From positions 1 to 60,422 of the forward strand of contig JAGXGY010000017.1 of assembly GCA_024636505.1 (NCBI GenBank): a stretch of DNA of 60,422 nucleotides, written 5' to 3'. Below the pieces are notes generated by a model that saw only the letters and a program-made list of their open reading frames with translations, was not told the origin of the DNA and ran no database searches. Positions 9,353 through 19,191 of the stretch are shown piece by piece; position 1 is the stretch's first letter, and the number at the start of each line of letters is the position of its first letter. The DNA is from Methylobacter sp. (lineage in GTDB: Bacteria; Pseudomonadota; Gammaproteobacteria; Methylococcales; Methylomonadaceae). A program made the position numbers and the translations under genes.

Positions 9353-9976
9353 ATGGTTTTAGATGTAGATGTAAACCGGCCCTATAGAAAAAACTTAATA
9401 TCGCATGGTTTGATTTATATGGGAGGACAAGAGCGGGAAATCACCGTTAAAAACCTTTCGTTAACCGGTGTGCTGGTAGAATCGAGATGTGAGCCGGAAA
9501 GTAGCGATATCAAAGATATTTTTAATATGCTGTCAGCATCGGCTACGATAGATTTATATCTCCCTGAAATGCGTTTGGCCGGCGAAGCCGAGGTGGTCAG
9601 GGTTGATATGTTCGATAATTATATTGTGCTCGCATTGGAATTTAAAAATGTTGTTTATGATGTCGATAATCAGTTTTACAAAAGAAATGTGTATAGAAAA
9701 AATATGACGGCTCCAGGTAAAATTCTGCTGAATGGTCAGTATTCGGATTTTACTGCGGTCAATGTTTCAGTGGAGGGAATAATGATCAGTGTTGCCGAAT
9801 CCGTTGCTGTCGAACCGGGATATATAACAATATTTGAATTCGAGAAGCTGGGTTTGGACGGTGAAATCAAAGTGATATGGGTTGAACATATCGCCGACGG
9901 CAGAACGTTGCTCGGTTTGGAATATATGTATATCGAAAAAACAGCGATTAAGGGGATACCGCGTTTTTCGCGCTAA
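9353..9976 (+). CDS. Tandem PilZ-domain protein
   Basis: I chose the ATG at 9353 because GAGGAAAGTGAG precedes it directly. The alternative ATG at 9308 has no such site. The 207-residue product has two PilZ-like halves. The first has RPYRKN and NLSLTGVLVE. The second has RNVYR, which fits the RxxxR motif, and NVSVEG, which fits the (D/N)xSxxG motif. PilZ domains bind cyclic di-GMP and act as effectors. Only the second half shows both binding motifs cleanly, so the first may be structural. The 3' end overlaps the convergent hydrolase gene by 29 bases. Confidence 0.8.
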   Translation: MVLDVDVNRPYRKNLISHGLIYMGGQEREITVKNLSLTGVLVESRCEPESSDIKDIFNMLSASATIDLYLPEMRLAGEAEVVRVDMFDNYIVLALEFKNVVYDVDNQFYKRNVYRKNMTAPGKILLNGQYSDFTAVNVSVEGIMISVAESVAVEPGYITIFEFEKLGLDGEIKVIWVEHIADGRTLLGLEYMYIEKTAIKGIPRFSR

Positions 9977-10751
9977 CAAACTGCATAACCTCTCGCCACC
10001 AGGAAAGCTGCTGATGTAGCGGCAGGGTGTTATGGTCTGCGTCCTTAAACGACCAGGTTCGCTTAGGACAATGCAGCGCCGCGAACAGCTTTACACTGTG
10101 CTTATTGGGAATGATTTTATCTTTTTCGGCTAGTAATATCGCGGTGTTTCCCGAGTAATTTTGCAGATTAGTCATGTTGTCGAATGTGTCTTTGATCAGC
10201 CATTTTCTCAGGAAAAACCAGTAATGGTGTTGGGCAACATCGGCCATGCTGCTAAACGGCGTGACCAGGACAATGCCTTTAACCGGAACCTGTCCGCTGT
10301 GCACGATGCCGCCGACCACGCCGCTGCCGAGTGATTCACCCCACAGAAAAACAGGTTCGCCAAAATCGTTCAAAGCCTGTTGTACGGTGTCGATGCCGTC
10401 GGCAATCAACGCCGATTCCGATGGCGTGCCGTTTCTGGCTCCATAGCCTGGATATTCGGCCAGGATTACCTTGTACCCCAGATATTCCAATGCATCTGGA
10501 TAATAAGTCCGGTCGGTTGCCGATCCCGCATTGCCGTGAAAAACGATAACCGTACCCTTGCTTGTTGTGTTGGATGTTTTGGAGATTAGTCCCCGATAAT
10601 TATCGGTTGACGGCCAGAGTTTGAGGTTAGCTTGATCGGCGCGTTGTTGTTGATGCTCAAGCGAATAGGTATCCGGGAAATAGATTATTTTTCGCTGGAA
10701 CAGAAAAACGATCAGCAGGAGCAGCAGGTAGGTCAGCAGTAGTGAAAGCAT
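9948..10751 (-). CDS. Membrane-anchored alpha/beta hydrolase
   Basis: The 267-residue protein has one N-terminal hydrophobic segment (residues 1-17) and then an alpha/beta hydrolase fold of the ABHD12/13 (BEM46-like) type. Visible motifs are the oxyanion-hole segment VIVFHGNAGSA, the nucleophile elbow GESLGSG, and a candidate catalytic Asp in LAEKDKIIP with His in DADHNTLPL. The substrate is unknown; family members include acylglycerol lipases and thioesterases. Its end overlaps the convergent PilZ gene. Confidence 0.85.
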   Translation of the reverse strand: MLSLLLTYLLLLLIVFLFQRKIIYFPDTYSLEHQQQRADQANLKLWPSTDNYRGLISKTSNTTSKGTVIVFHGNAGSATDRTYYPDALEYLGYKVILAEYPGYGARNGTPSESALIADGIDTVQQALNDFGEPVFLWGESLGSGVVGGIVHSGQVPVKGIVLVTPFSSMADVAQHHYWFFLRKWLIKDTFDNMTNLQNYSGNTAILLAEKDKIIPNKHSVKLFAALHCPKRTWSFKDADHNTLPLHQQLSWWREVMQFVSAKNAVSP

Positions 10752-10762
10752 CGGTTTGATAG

Positions 10763-11788
10763 TTAAGTGCCTGTGTACTTTTGTTTGTCCCGGCCCAACC
10801 AGTAATCACTCGCCAGCTGCTGAGCCTGTTCTTGCGTCTCAGCTTTGCCTAGCAGCTTAAGCGCAATGGCCGCCGTGCCGATAATCGAGGCTTGTGCAAA
10901 CTCGTCTTCAACCTTGCCCTGCCAGATTAGCGCCAGTTGTTCCGGTTCAAGCAGTTCGGGTTTGACGTGGCGGCGAGCAAATAAAGCGGGCCAGTGTTCG
11001 TCGGATAATTCGCCGTTGTGCACGCTTTGCACCAGGCATTCCATGTCGGGATTGCGCTCGGTCTCGCCGCCTTCGCCTTTTAATACCGCCATATGCGCCT
11101 GGTTTAACAGGGCGGCGGCTTGCTGATGTACCGGACGATAACCGGGATGGAAGATGCCCTGAATGCTGTATAGCGCATTAAACGGGTTTAACAATCGTAC
11201 CAGTGTGTGTACTGGTGAGCGTAAACCCAGTATCGGGCGCAGTTCGATAATTTCATGCAATTTTGGGCAAAAATGTGCCAGCGATAAATAACTGAAATGC
11301 TGTTGTTCCAGTTGTTGTTTGGCATCCGTAATAGAGTCGGCGCATTGAATGTTTAAATACCCCAGCATATTTTCGGTATAGAGTCTGCCTGCGCTATGGC
11401 CGCCGGCACCGTGCATAAAGACGGTGATGCCGTTTTCGGCCAGCAGCAAAGCTGACAGTAAAAACCAGGGCAAATGCCGACGCTTTCCGGCGTAAGACGA
11501 CCAGTCCAGATCGACTGTTACGGTATTATCGGCAATAGCAAATGACTCCCGCGCCGCCTGGACAAAACCGGCCAATTCTTCCGGCGTTTCTTCCTTAACG
11601 CGCATCAGCATCAGGAATGCACCCAGCTGAACCGGCAGCACCTGATCGGTCAGGATCATGTGCATCGCGCGGTAGGCTTCATCCTGAGTTAAGGGTCTTG
11701 AGCCTTTTTTGCCTTTGCCCAGGATGCGGATAATTTCTGCAAACGGATGCTCAGGGTAGGGCGTTTGCTGGTGATGAGTGAATGTCAT
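10763..11788 (-). CDS. TrpD2/YbiB-type glycosyltransferase-family protein
   Basis: The 341-residue protein resembles anthranilate phosphoribosyltransferase but belongs to the YbiB/TrpD2 branch. Features are the N-terminal helical domain (LTQDEAYRAMHMILTDQVLPVQLGAF), the region HGAGGHSAGRLYTENML in place of the PRPP loop, and LGLRSPVHTLVRLLNPFNA. YbiB binds nucleic acid and lacks transferase activity, so a tryptophan-pathway role is unlikely. Its start overlaps the cyoE stop by four bases, suggesting coupled translation. Confidence 0.85.
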   Translation of the reverse strand: MTFTHHQQTPYPEHPFAEIIRILGKGKKGSRPLTQDEAYRAMHMILTDQVLPVQLGAFLMLMRVKEETPEELAGFVQAARESFAIADNTVTVDLDWSSYAGKRRHLPWFLLSALLLAENGITVFMHGAGGHSAGRLYTENMLGYLNIQCADSITDAKQQLEQQHFSYLSLAHFCPKLHEIIELRPILGLRSPVHTLVRLLNPFNALYSIQGIFHPGYRPVHQQAAALLNQAHMAVLKGEGGETERNPDMECLVQSVHNGELSDEHWPALFARRHVKPELLEPEQLALIWQGKVEDEFAQASIIGTAAIALKLLGKAETQEQAQQLASDYWLGRDKQKYTGT

Positions 11789-12672
11789 AAGGTAAATTTA
11801 AAATAATGATCGACTAACAAAGCGATAAATACGCCGGTTAGATACATCAGTGAATAGAAAAAGGTTTGCATCGCGGTTTTATCGTCTTTTCGGCGCATCA
11901 TCAAAATGGCGTAATAAATAAAGCCGAGACCCAACGGCACTACCGCAGACAAATAAATCAGGCCGCTCATGCCGGTCAGATAGGGCAGCAGGGTAACAAT
12001 CAATAGCAACAGCGAATAAAGCAGAATATGCAGCCGGGTATATTCAACGCCGTGGGTGACCGGCATCATCGGGATACCGACTTTGGCGAATTCTTTGCGC
12101 TTGGCAATAGACAGTGGCCAGAAATGCGGCGGCGTCCACACGAAAATAATCAAAAACAACAGCATGGAATAAGGATGCACTTCGCCGGTCATCGCGCACC
12201 AGCCCAGCAGCGGCGGTGTGGCGCCGAAAGCGCCCGCAATAACGATGTTTTGCGGCGTCATACGCTTAAGGTAGACCGTATAGATAATCGCGTAACCCAG
12301 CGCCGACAAAAAAGTCAGTAATGCGGTCAGGGGGTTGACCATAACGATCAGCAATACCATCGAGATAAGGCCCAGCAGCAATGCAAAAACGATGACATTG
12401 GTGGAGCTTAATTCGCCTGTAGGCAAAGGACGGTTTTTATTGCGATCCATCAGCGCATCGGCTTCGCGGTCGATATAATGGTTGATTGCGGCGGCTGAGG
12501 CGGCGGCCAAAGCAATGCCGACGCTGCTGTAGATGAACAGGCCGACAGGCGGTATGCCGGGAACGGCTAATAACATGCCCGCTATAGCGGTAAAAACGAT
12601 CAGGGCAACCACTTTGGGTTTGCATAACTCAAGATAACTTTGCCAGGAGGGCCTAGGGTTTTCGCTAGTCAT
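11785..12672 (-). CDS. cyoE: Protoheme IX farnesyltransferase (heme O synthase)
   Basis: This is a 295-residue UbiA-superfamily membrane protein with about nine helices. The first Asp-rich motif is NHYIDREADALMDRNKNR, and KRMTPQNIVIAGAFGA follows in the next loop. The enzyme adds a farnesyl group to heme B to give heme O for terminal oxidases. No oxidase genes are in the window. It is the first gene of a two-gene minus-strand unit with the trpD2-like gene. Confidence 0.95.
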   Translation of the reverse strand: MTSENPRPSWQSYLELCKPKVVALIVFTAIAGMLLAVPGIPPVGLFIYSSVGIALAAASAAAINHYIDREADALMDRNKNRPLPTGELSSTNVIVFALLLGLISMVLLIVMVNPLTALLTFLSALGYAIIYTVYLKRMTPQNIVIAGAFGATPPLLGWCAMTGEVHPYSMLLFLIIFVWTPPHFWPLSIAKRKEFAKVGIPMMPVTHGVEYTRLHILLYSLLLLIVTLLPYLTGMSGLIYLSAVVPLGLGFIYYAILMMRRKDDKTAMQTFFYSLMYLTGVFIALLVDHYFKFTL

Positions 12673-13090
12673 TATTTAATAGATTCCAACTTTTAGTTTA
12701 GGGTGCAACTCCCATAGAAATCATGGGTATAGTGTTGTAGATGTTATATTCAGTATTACTGGAGTAGAGTGAAAACGATAACCAGTTATTATAATAGAAT
12801 ACAGTCAACCAAGGGCTATTGAAATAGTCCGGATTTTTCTTGGGAATTGCAAGGTAGGCTTTATAGGGCTAAAAATCATATGTGGAAAGAAGAAGAGGCG
12901 TTTGCCTTGTTAGGCTTTCCAGGGTGATGGGGTTGCTGCTCGATCCGCAATATTCGGCTCAGAGATAACGGAAACGTTAGCAACGGGGTTATAAGCCGCA
13001 TCCCGCTTGGGAGTTTTGATGTGCGTAGGGTTTAGAGGCGGCTGAGCGATTACACTCAGCCGCTGGAAAAAACAAGAAACATCAGTCGCC
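12673..13090. other. Gene-free stretch upstream of cyoE
   Basis: No protein-like reading frame is seen on either strand. The only clear structure is a perfect 9-bp inverted repeat, GCGGCTGAG (13038-13046) and CTCAGCCGC (13055-13063), around an 8-base loop. No U-tract follows it on either strand. The cyoE promoter must lie here but no convincing -35/-10 pair stands out. Confidence 0.5.
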
Positions 13091-13109
13091 TATGAAGTTC
13101 GGTTTTTTT

Positions 13110-13495
13110 GCCTTATGCCGCCCAGTCCGAATACCCCTAGCATTTTTTATTACCTTGACATGCGCTTACTGCGGTGGTAAAGGTACCGCTACAACACTAT
13201 TATTTTCGGTGCTGCTTATCCCCATGCACCCGGTAAATTTAAGCGGCCTGTCGGTTCAAAATAATGCTATTGATAGCCATATAAAGCATCTGCTGGCGTA
13301 AAATTAGCTGTTAACAGGACATCGGGCTCTATGTAGGTGACCGTTGGGCGACGGGCAAATGTACGCATCAGTTTTTCAGCATCGGCTTTGGCCAAAGACT
13401 GTGATGTTTTATATTGAATATAGACTGGAAATAATTATTCAGACGATGATAATCGTCTTCTTCATTAAACAGGCAAGATAGTGGGTCGTCCCGCG
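13110..13495 (-). pseudogene. Remnant of a subtilisin-like (S8) serine peptidase
   Basis: Read on the minus strand, about 13300-13400 gives LAKADAEKLMRTFARRP and TYIEPDVLLTANFTP. This resembles the inhibitory propeptide end of S8 peptidases. It is followed by LYGYQ-stop-HYFEPTGRLNLPGAW, where the stop replaces the Trp expected in the family pattern QWHYF. In a shifted frame the start of the Asp-box strand, NNSVVAV, appears near 13190. The catalytic core beyond it is missing. Family knowledge and the two lesions make this a dead fragment. Confidence 0.7.
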
Positions 13496-13535
13496 TAGGT
13501 TTTGGCAGCGAGAGTCCTTGGTGCTCAAAAGATTA

Positions 13536-13685
13536 TTATCGGTAAATAGTATCAACCAAATGCTTAAACCAACGCGGTCTGAAAATTACCACATAAATAG
13601 CAATAACACTGGTTGTTGGGATAGGGCCAATGCCTATTATGGCCAAAACAAGCAGTATCAGCGCTGTCGTTATTCTTGTTCTCAT
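13536..13685 (-). CDS. Small membrane protein, 49 residues, tandem paralogue B
   Basis: This short gene encodes MRTRITTALILLVLAIIG followed by IGPIPTTSVIAIYVVIFRP, and ends RWFKHLVDTIYR. It has two hydrophobic stretches separated by a GPIPT turn and a basic, aromatic C-terminal tail. Its ATG overlaps the stop of the upstream gene (ATGA), a classic coupled arrangement. The product is clearly homologous along its whole length to its neighbour, which argues strongly that both are real. I do not recognise the family. A two-helix hairpin in the inner membrane is an inference. Confidence 0.7.
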   Translation of the reverse strand: MRTRITTALILLVLAIIGIGPIPTTSVIAIYVVIFRPRWFKHLVDTIYR

Positions 13686-13834
13686 CGATAAACCTCATCC
13701 ACAAGCCGTTTAAACCATAGCGGTCTGAAAATCACTGCATAAAGGCAAATAAGACTGACGGTCGGAATTGGTCCAATATCGGTAACCAGAGCAAAAAGCA
13801 GCAGCAGTAATGTCAAAATTCTTGTTTTGATCAA
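13682..13834 (-). CDS. Small membrane protein, 50 residues, tandem paralogue A
   Basis: Starting at TTG (13834-13832), preceded by a strong AAGAAGAGG ribosome binding site five bases upstream, this gene encodes MIKTRILTLLLLLFALVTDI, then GPIPTVSLICLYAVIFRPLW, and ends FKRLVDEVYR. It matches paralogue B in the GPIPT turn, the Y-V-IFRP-WFK block and the LVD-(I/V)YR end. The first and second copies have diverged at many positions while keeping this pattern, which suggests selection on the protein. The function is unknown. Confidence 0.7.
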   Translation of the reverse strand: MIKTRILTLLLLLFALVTDIGPIPTVSLICLYAVIFRPLWFKRLVDEVYR

Positions 13835-14189
13835 ATCAACCTCTTCTTAACTGATGATCACGAAAAGCAGGAAAGCCACAAAGCAATGTAAAGCCCTGTT
13901 TTCTTGGCTTACAGTGTCATGCCAAAGTATTGATCCGTATCAACGTGACTGGCATTTATACCGGGATGACCCTGCTAGCTAAGATTTATTGTCATCAGGA
14001 TACACCATTAGACAGGCTTTTATGCACCCGTTTGTTTTTCGTGGGCTGCGATTTTTTATCGGTATGCGCATAACATCGGTTAATTAATCCGTGGTTAATG
14101 TGCGTCGTTTGCGGCTTCGGCTTTTTTCGGTTGTCATAAAGTTTCTCGTTTTTGTCGGTTTAGTTTAGCTTTGTGGGAGAAAGAGCGGC
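13835..14189. other. Gene-free stretch upstream of the small membrane protein pair
   Basis: No coding frame or RNA gene is recognised. The stretch should contain the promoter of the two small genes reading leftward. A weak inverted repeat (AAGCC and GGCTT, about 13891-13911) is the only local structure noted. Confidence 0.4.
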
Positions 14190-14250
14190 TGTGGGAGCGA
14201 CGCCTACGTCGCGACTAACTGCTAATCGCGACGTAGGCGTCGCTCCCACA
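14190..14250. repeat. REP-like palindrome, copy 1
   Basis: Two perfect 25-base arms (14190-14214 and 14226-14250) surround an 11-base loop. The left arm begins TGTGGGAGCGACGCCTACGT. Partial extra copies of the outer GTGGGAG motif flank it at about 14172 and 14251. A second copy of the same palindrome lies at 42785-42835 with a matched change in both arms. Confidence 0.9.
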
Positions 14251-14267
14251 AGTCGCTCCCAAAATAT

Positions 14268-14645
14268 CTACCCAGCCTGCCGCCTGATTTTTTCGCCTTT
14301 CCCTTTAACCGCATCGGCATCAATAATACATTGCTCAACATCGTCTGTAGACGGAATATCGAACATGGCTTTTTGCAAGATATGTTCCATGATGCTGCGC
14401 AAACCGCGCGCGCCGGTTTCTCGCTCGATGGCTTTTTTGGTGATTTCAACCAGCGCATCCTGCTCGAACTTCAACTCCACGCTTTCGTAAGCGAACAGCT
14501 GCCGATACTGGCGCGCCAGCGCATTTTTAGGTTCGGTCAGCACCCGAAATCAAGGCGCCGACATCCAGCGGCGCCAGTACCGGAAAATGGCCGATAAATT
14601 CGGGGATAAAGCCGAACTTGCGCAAATCTCTGGGTTGGGTCGCAT
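14268..14645 (-). pseudogene. clpX: C-terminal fragment of clpX
   Basis: The minus strand reads DLRKFGFIPEFIGHFPVLAP, then after a small deletion and frameshift [19 protein letters not shown], and then [20 protein letters not shown]. These are diagnostic C-terminal segments of the ClpX unfoldase. The Walker motifs and zinc-binding domain are absent, so the fragment cannot be functional. The intact clpX is presumably elsewhere. Its 3' end sits against the REP-like palindrome. Confidence 0.88.
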
Positions 14646-14998
14646 TCAGCACCGGCTAACCGATAGCATAGGGGCCGTATATTCCCGATGCCGGGTAATG
14701 CAGGTATCTGTATAACTGCCTGCAATGCCGCGCCTGCGAGAGCGTTTTCTCAAGCAGGATAGCTTAAATTCCTCCCAATCGAGATCAGGATCACTGCAAT
14801 TATTCTCAAAATAAATCAGCTAATTCCTGGATTTTATTCTCAGCGCTTCATTTACAGCGCTTTTCATTCTCCTCCTTAACGCTTTTCGATAAATCAACAC
14901 TATCCGAAGGCCGACCTGTATGTGATAATAATTAATTGGATTTTGGCGATATTTTTTTTCTAACTGACACAGCCGCAGGGCGTAAAGGGCACGACATA
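14646..14998. other. Intergenic region upstream of recA
   Basis: No gene is seen. A TGCAGG/CCTGCA inverted repeat spans 14699-14724. The recA promoter must lie close to 14900-14990, where AT-rich sequence (TGTGATAATAATTAA) could hold a -10 element. No canonical LexA site (CTGT, eight bases, ACAG) is present. Confidence 0.4.
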
Positions 14999-16033
14999 AT
15001 GGATGAGAACAAAAAGAAAGCGCTAGGCGCGGCGCTGATGCAGATTGAAAAGCAATTCGGCAAAGGCTCGGTGATGCGCATGGGCGATGTGGCCGCTTCG
15101 CGTGACATCGATGTGGTTTCTACCGGTTCTTTAGGCTTGGATATTGCGCTGGGCTGCGGCGGTTTGCCTCGCGGTCGTGTGGTTGAAATCTACGGTCCTG
15201 AATCATCCGGTAAAACCACATTGACCCTGCAAGTGATCGCAGAAATGCAAAAGCTCGGCGGCACAGCGGCATTTGTCGATGCCGAACATGCTTTAGATCC
15301 CGGTTATGCCGAAAAAATCGGCGTTAATGTCGACGACTTGCTGGTTTCCCAGCCGGATACCGGCGAGCAGGCCCTGGAAATTACCGACATGCTGGTGCGT
15401 TCCGGTGCAGTTGACGTGGTGGTGGTCGATTCGGTGGCGGCGTTAACGCCTAAAGCCGAGATTGAAGGCGATATGGGCGATTCGCACATGGGTCTACAGG
15501 CACGTTTGATGTCGCAAGCATTGCGTAAATTAACCGGTAACATTAAGCGTTCCAATACCTTAGTTATTTTTATCAACCAAATCAGGATGAAAATCGGGGT
15601 GATGTTCGGCAGTCCTGAAACCACCACCGGCGGTAATGCGTTGAAATTTTACGCCTCGGTGCGTCTGGATATTCGGCGTATCGGTTCGATTAAAAAAGGC
15701 GATGAAATTATCGGTAATGAAACCCGGGTAAAAGTCGTTAAAAATAAAGTCGCGCCGCCTTTTAGACAGGCTGAGTTTGAGATTTTATACGGAGAAGGTA
15801 TTTCCTTTTTGGGCGAAATAGTGGATCTGGGTGTCACTTACGGCTTTATCCAGAAAGCCGGTTCTTGGTACAGTTACGGCGATGAAAAAATCGGCCAAGG
15901 CAAGGATAATGTCAAAGCTTTCTTAAGAGAACATCCCGAAAAAGCCAAAGAAATTGAAGTCAAAATAAGAGCCGAGGCTTTTGCTAAGAAAGTGGCGCTG
16001 ATTGAAGCGCCTGCGGTTGAAGAGGGCGAGTAA
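14999..16033 (+). CDS. recA: RecA recombinase
   Basis: The 344-residue product begins at the ATG at 14999 ([20 protein letters not shown]), the usual RecA start. The open frame reaches further upstream but has no ribosome binding site there. Walker A is GPESSGKTT, the Walker B strand is in [10 protein letters not shown], and loop L2 follows [20 protein letters not shown]. RecA forms filaments on single-stranded DNA, drives strand exchange and triggers LexA self-cleavage. It is followed six bases later by recX. Confidence 0.98.
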   Translation: MDENKKKALGAALMQIEKQFGKGSVMRMGDVAASRDIDVVSTGSLGLDIALGCGGLPRGRVVEIYGPESSGKTTLTLQVIAEMQKLGGTAAFVDAEHALDPGYAEKIGVNVDDLLVSQPDTGEQALEITDMLVRSGAVDVVVVDSVAALTPKAEIEGDMGDSHMGLQARLMSQALRKLTGNIKRSNTLVIFINQIRMKIGVMFGSPETTTGGNALKFYASVRLDIRRIGSIKKGDEIIGNETRVKVVKNKVAPPFRQAEFEILYGEGISFLGEIVDLGVTYGFIQKAGSWYSYGDEKIGQGKDNVKAFLREHPEKAKEIEVKIRAEAFAKKVALIEAPAVEEGE

Positions 16034-16039
16034 TCCGTT

Positions 16040-16510
16040 TTGATTGAACAACCTCATGTTGCCAAGGAAATCAAGGAAGTTTGTCTACGGCTGTTGGCGC
16101 GAAGAGAGCACAGTCAAAAAGAATTATTGGCTAAATTAACCTTAAGGGGTTTTGACAGGGATAAGGTGCTGCCGGTTATTGACGAACTGGTCGAACAAGG
16201 TTGGCAGGACGATCTACGCTATGCGGAAAGCTATGCCAGGTTTCGTATCCTGAAAGGCTACGGGCCGATTCGGGTGAGCTACGAGCTTTCGCAAAACGGC
16301 ATAGCGGCGCTTGATCTTGACGCCATCGTGCAAATTGAGGTCGGTGGTTGGATGGCGTTGTTGGAGCAGGTGTACCGTAAAAAATATAACCATGACATGC
16401 TGTTGGAACGCAATGAGTGGGCAAAACGCAGTCGTTTTTTGTTGCATCGCGGGTTTTCCGGCGCAATGATCGGCGCATTGTTTGATCAGTTGGATATTAG
16501 ATTTCTCTAA
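16040..16510 (+). CDS. recX: RecX, regulator of RecA
   Basis: The 156-residue protein shows the RecX three-helix repeats, for example CLRLLARREHSQKELLAKL and VIDELVEQGWQDDLRYAES. It binds the groove of RecA filaments and limits them. The start is taken as TTG at 16040, six bases after recA, because no in-frame ATG precedes the conserved region. Position downstream of recA is the standard arrangement in proteobacteria. Confidence 0.93.
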   Translation: MIEQPHVAKEIKEVCLRLLARREHSQKELLAKLTLRGFDRDKVLPVIDELVEQGWQDDLRYAESYARFRILKGYGPIRVSYELSQNGIAALDLDAIVQIEVGGWMALLEQVYRKKYNHDMLLERNEWAKRSRFLLHRGFSGAMIGALFDQLDIRFL

Positions 16511-16520
16511 GTTGTAGGCA

Positions 16521-16544
16521 GGGTTAGCGTAACCCGTTTATTTT
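16521..16544 (+). terminator. Putative Rho-independent terminator after recX
   Basis: The stem GGGTTA/TAACCC with loop GCG is followed by GTTTATTTT. It ends 18 bases before the alaS start, so it could end recA-recX transcripts or only attenuate read-through into alaS. Confidence 0.4.
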
Positions 16545-16561
16545 AAAAGCATTTATTTATT

Positions 16562-19174
16562 ATGAAAAAGATGACTAGCGCCGAGTTGCGCACCGCCTTT
16601 CTGGAATTTTTCCGCGAACGAGGGCATTTTGTACAACCATCAAGCTCCCTGATTCCAGGGAATGATCCGACCTTGTTGTTCACCAATGCCGGCATGGTGC
16701 CGTTCAAGGATGTGTTTTTGGGTCGTGAACACCGCGACTATAACAAGGCCGCGACCAGTCAGCGTTGTGTGCGGGCGGGCGGTAAACATAACGACTTGGA
16801 AAACGTCGGCTATACCGCTAGGCATCATACCTTTTTTGAAATGCTGGGCAATTTCAGCTTCGGCGATTATTTTAAAAAAGAAGCGATCCATTACGCCTGG
16901 GATTTTTTAACCAAGGAACTGGAAATTCCGGCGGAAAAATTATGGATTACCGTTTTTGACGAAGATTCGGAAGCGGAGAAGATCTGGCTGGATGATGTCG
17001 GTATTTCGCCAGACCGATTCTCAAGAATCGGTGCCAAAGATAACTTCTGGTCGATGGGCGATGTTGGGCCTTGCGGGCCTTGCACTGAAATATTCTACGA
17101 TCACGGTGCGGACATTGCCGGTGGGCCGCCGGGATCGCCGGATGAAGACGGCGACCGCTATATCGAAATCTGGAATCTGGTATTCATGCAATACGACCGT
17201 GCTGCTGACGGCTCGTTAACGCCGTTGCCGAAACCCTCGGTCGATACCGGTATGGGGTTGGAGCGCATCGCGGCGGTGTTGCAGGGGGTGCATAGCAATT
17301 ACGAAGTCGATTTATTCCATAAACTGTTGAAAGCAGCGGCCGAGCTGGCCGGTACTGAGGATTTGACCCAAAGTTCATTGCGGGTAATTGCCGACCATAT
17401 CCGTTCTTGCGCCTTCCTGATTGCGGATGGTGTGATGCCGTCTAACGAAGGACGCGGTTATGTCGTGCGCCGCATCATCCGCCGCGCCATTCGGCACGGC
17501 TATCGTTTGGGTATCCGCGACGTGTTCTTTTATAAATTGGTTGCGCCGTTAGCTGAGGAAATGGGCGAGGCTTTCCCCGAGCTTAAAGCCGCACAAGCCC
17601 AAATTGAGCGGGTACTGAAAAAAGAAGAAGAACGTTTTGCCGAAACCTTAGAGCAAGGCATGAAGATTCTGGAGGCTTGCGTCGCCAAGATGGAAGGCTC
17701 GGTGATCCCCGGCGATACCGTATTCCAGCTTTACGATACTTATGGATTTCCCGTTGACTTGACCGCCGATTTTGCCCGTGAACATCAGCTGACTGTCGAT
17801 CATGCCGGATTTGAAACGGCGATGACCGCACAGCGCGACCGGGCGCGGTCTGCGAGCAGTTTCGGCGCGGATTACGACCAGGATATAAAGCTTGATGTGC
17901 AGACTGAATTTACCGGTTACGAGCATCTTGACGATCAGGTGCATATCATCGGCCTTTTCAAAAAAGGCCAGCCGGTAATCAGCTTGCAGGATGGCGAAGA
18001 GGGCGTTGTTGTTTTGGATAAAACCCCGTTCTATGCCGAATCCGGCGGCCAGATCGGCGACTGCGGCAAAATCGAAGCGGATGGCGCGATATTTGAAGTC
18101 ACCGATACCCAAAAACAGGGCGGCAATCTGTTTTTGCATAAAGGTAAATTAATATCAGGAATTCTGATTAACGGTCAGTTGTGCGATGCCCGGGTTAGCG
18201 CGGCGGACAGAAAGGCGACCGAGCTTAACCATTCGGCGACCCATCTGTTGCACGCCGCCTTACGGCAGGTTCTGGGTGATCATGTCGCGCAGAAAGGTTC
18301 ACTGGTTAATCCTGAACGCTTGCGCTTTGACTTTTCTCATTTTGAGCCGGTCACGGCTGTCGAAATCAGCACCGTTGAGCGGATTGTCAATGAGCAGATC
18401 CGGGCAAACAATCCGGTTATCTCGCAAGTCATGGCCAAGGATGACGCGGTTAAGGCCGGTGCGATGGCATTGTTCGGCGAAAAATACGGCGATGAAGTCA
18501 GGGTGTTGAAAATCGGCGAGTTTTCCACCGAGCTGTGCGGCGGCACCCATGTCGAGCGGGCAGGGGACATAGGTTGCTTTAAAATTATTAACGAAACCGG
18601 CGTGGCGTCAGGTGTCAGACGTATCGAAGCGGTAACCGGCGGCGGTTGTTTTGATTTTATCGCCGGTCGCGATCAAGCGTTGGCTAGTATTGCCGGAATG
18701 GTAAAAACTGCACCGGAAAAAGCGCCGGAAAAAGTCGAGCAGTTGATAGAGAAAAACCGGCTGTTGGAAAAACAGCTGGAACGCTTGAATGCAAAAATGG
18801 CCAGTTCCGCAGGTAACGAGCTGGGCGCTCAGGCGGTCGATGTCGATGGCATCAAGGTATTGGCGGTCAAGCTGGAGGGTGTTGATCCCAAATCCCTGAA
18901 AGACATGGTCGATCAGTTAAAAAATAAACTAGGCAGCGCCGCAATTGTGTTGGCAGTCGTCGAGGGCGACAAGGTCAGTCTGATTGCCGGTGTCACTAAA
19001 GACCGGATGGGACGGATAAAAGCCGGTGATTTGGTGAATTTTGTCGCCACTAAAGTTGGCGGAAAAGGTGGCGGTCGGCCCGATATGGCTCAGGCCGGGG
19101 GTAATGATCCGTTCGGATTGGCTGATGCATTGGCCGAGGTTCCGATCTGGGTGAAAGAGCAGTTGGCTAAGTAA
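16562..19174 (+). CDS. alaS: Alanyl-tRNA synthetase
   Basis: The 870-residue enzyme has the class II catalytic domain ([31 protein letters not shown]), the tRNA-binding domain, and the editing domain with the zinc motif [11 protein letters not shown] and CGGTHV. The C-terminal C-Ala domain ends [16 protein letters not shown]. Length is close to the E. coli enzyme. It charges tRNA-Ala and hydrolyses mis-charged Ser or Gly. It sits in the usual recA-recX-alaS order. Confidence 0.98.
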   Translation: MKKMTSAELRTAFLEFFRERGHFVQPSSSLIPGNDPTLLFTNAGMVPFKDVFLGREHRDYNKAATSQRCVRAGGKHNDLENVGYTARHHTFFEMLGNFSFGDYFKKEAIHYAWDFLTKELEIPAEKLWITVFDEDSEAEKIWLDDVGISPDRFSRIGAKDNFWSMGDVGPCGPCTEIFYDHGADIAGGPPGSPDEDGDRYIEIWNLVFMQYDRAADGSLTPLPKPSVDTGMGLERIAAVLQGVHSNYEVDLFHKLLKAAAELAGTEDLTQSSLRVIADHIRSCAFLIADGVMPSNEGRGYVVRRIIRRAIRHGYRLGIRDVFFYKLVAPLAEEMGEAFPELKAAQAQIERVLKKEEERFAETLEQGMKILEACVAKMEGSVIPGDTVFQLYDTYGFPVDLTADFAREHQLTVDHAGFETAMTAQRDRARSASSFGADYDQDIKLDVQTEFTGYEHLDDQVHIIGLFKKGQPVISLQDGEEGVVVLDKTPFYAESGGQIGDCGKIEADGAIFEVTDTQKQGGNLFLHKGKLISGILINGQLCDARVSAADRKATELNHSATHLLHAALRQVLGDHVAQKGSLVNPERLRFDFSHFEPVTAVEISTVERIVNEQIRANNPVISQVMAKDDAVKAGAMALFGEKYGDEVRVLKIGEFSTELCGGTHVERAGDIGCFKIINETGVASGVRRIEAVTGGGCFDFIAGRDQALASIAGMVKTAPEKAPEKVEQLIEKNRLLEKQLERLNAKMASSAGNELGAQAVDVDGIKVLAVKLEGVDPKSLKDMVDQLKNKLGSAAIVLAVVEGDKVSLIAGVTKDRMGRIKAGDLVNFVATKVGGKGGGRPDMAQAGGNDPFGLADALAEVPIWVKEQLAK

Positions 19175-19191
19175 ACAGATAGCTTACTGCT

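Noticed and set aside
13092..13301. 69-codon plus-strand frame beginning MKFGFFALCRP
   Set aside because: It runs antisense over the subtilase remnant, whose minus-strand reading matches a known family. No ribosome binding site precedes it.
14905..14940. Possible LexA box upstream of recA (CTGTATGTG...)
   Set aside because: The CTGT half-site has no ACAG partner at the right spacing on either side, so the evidence is too weak.
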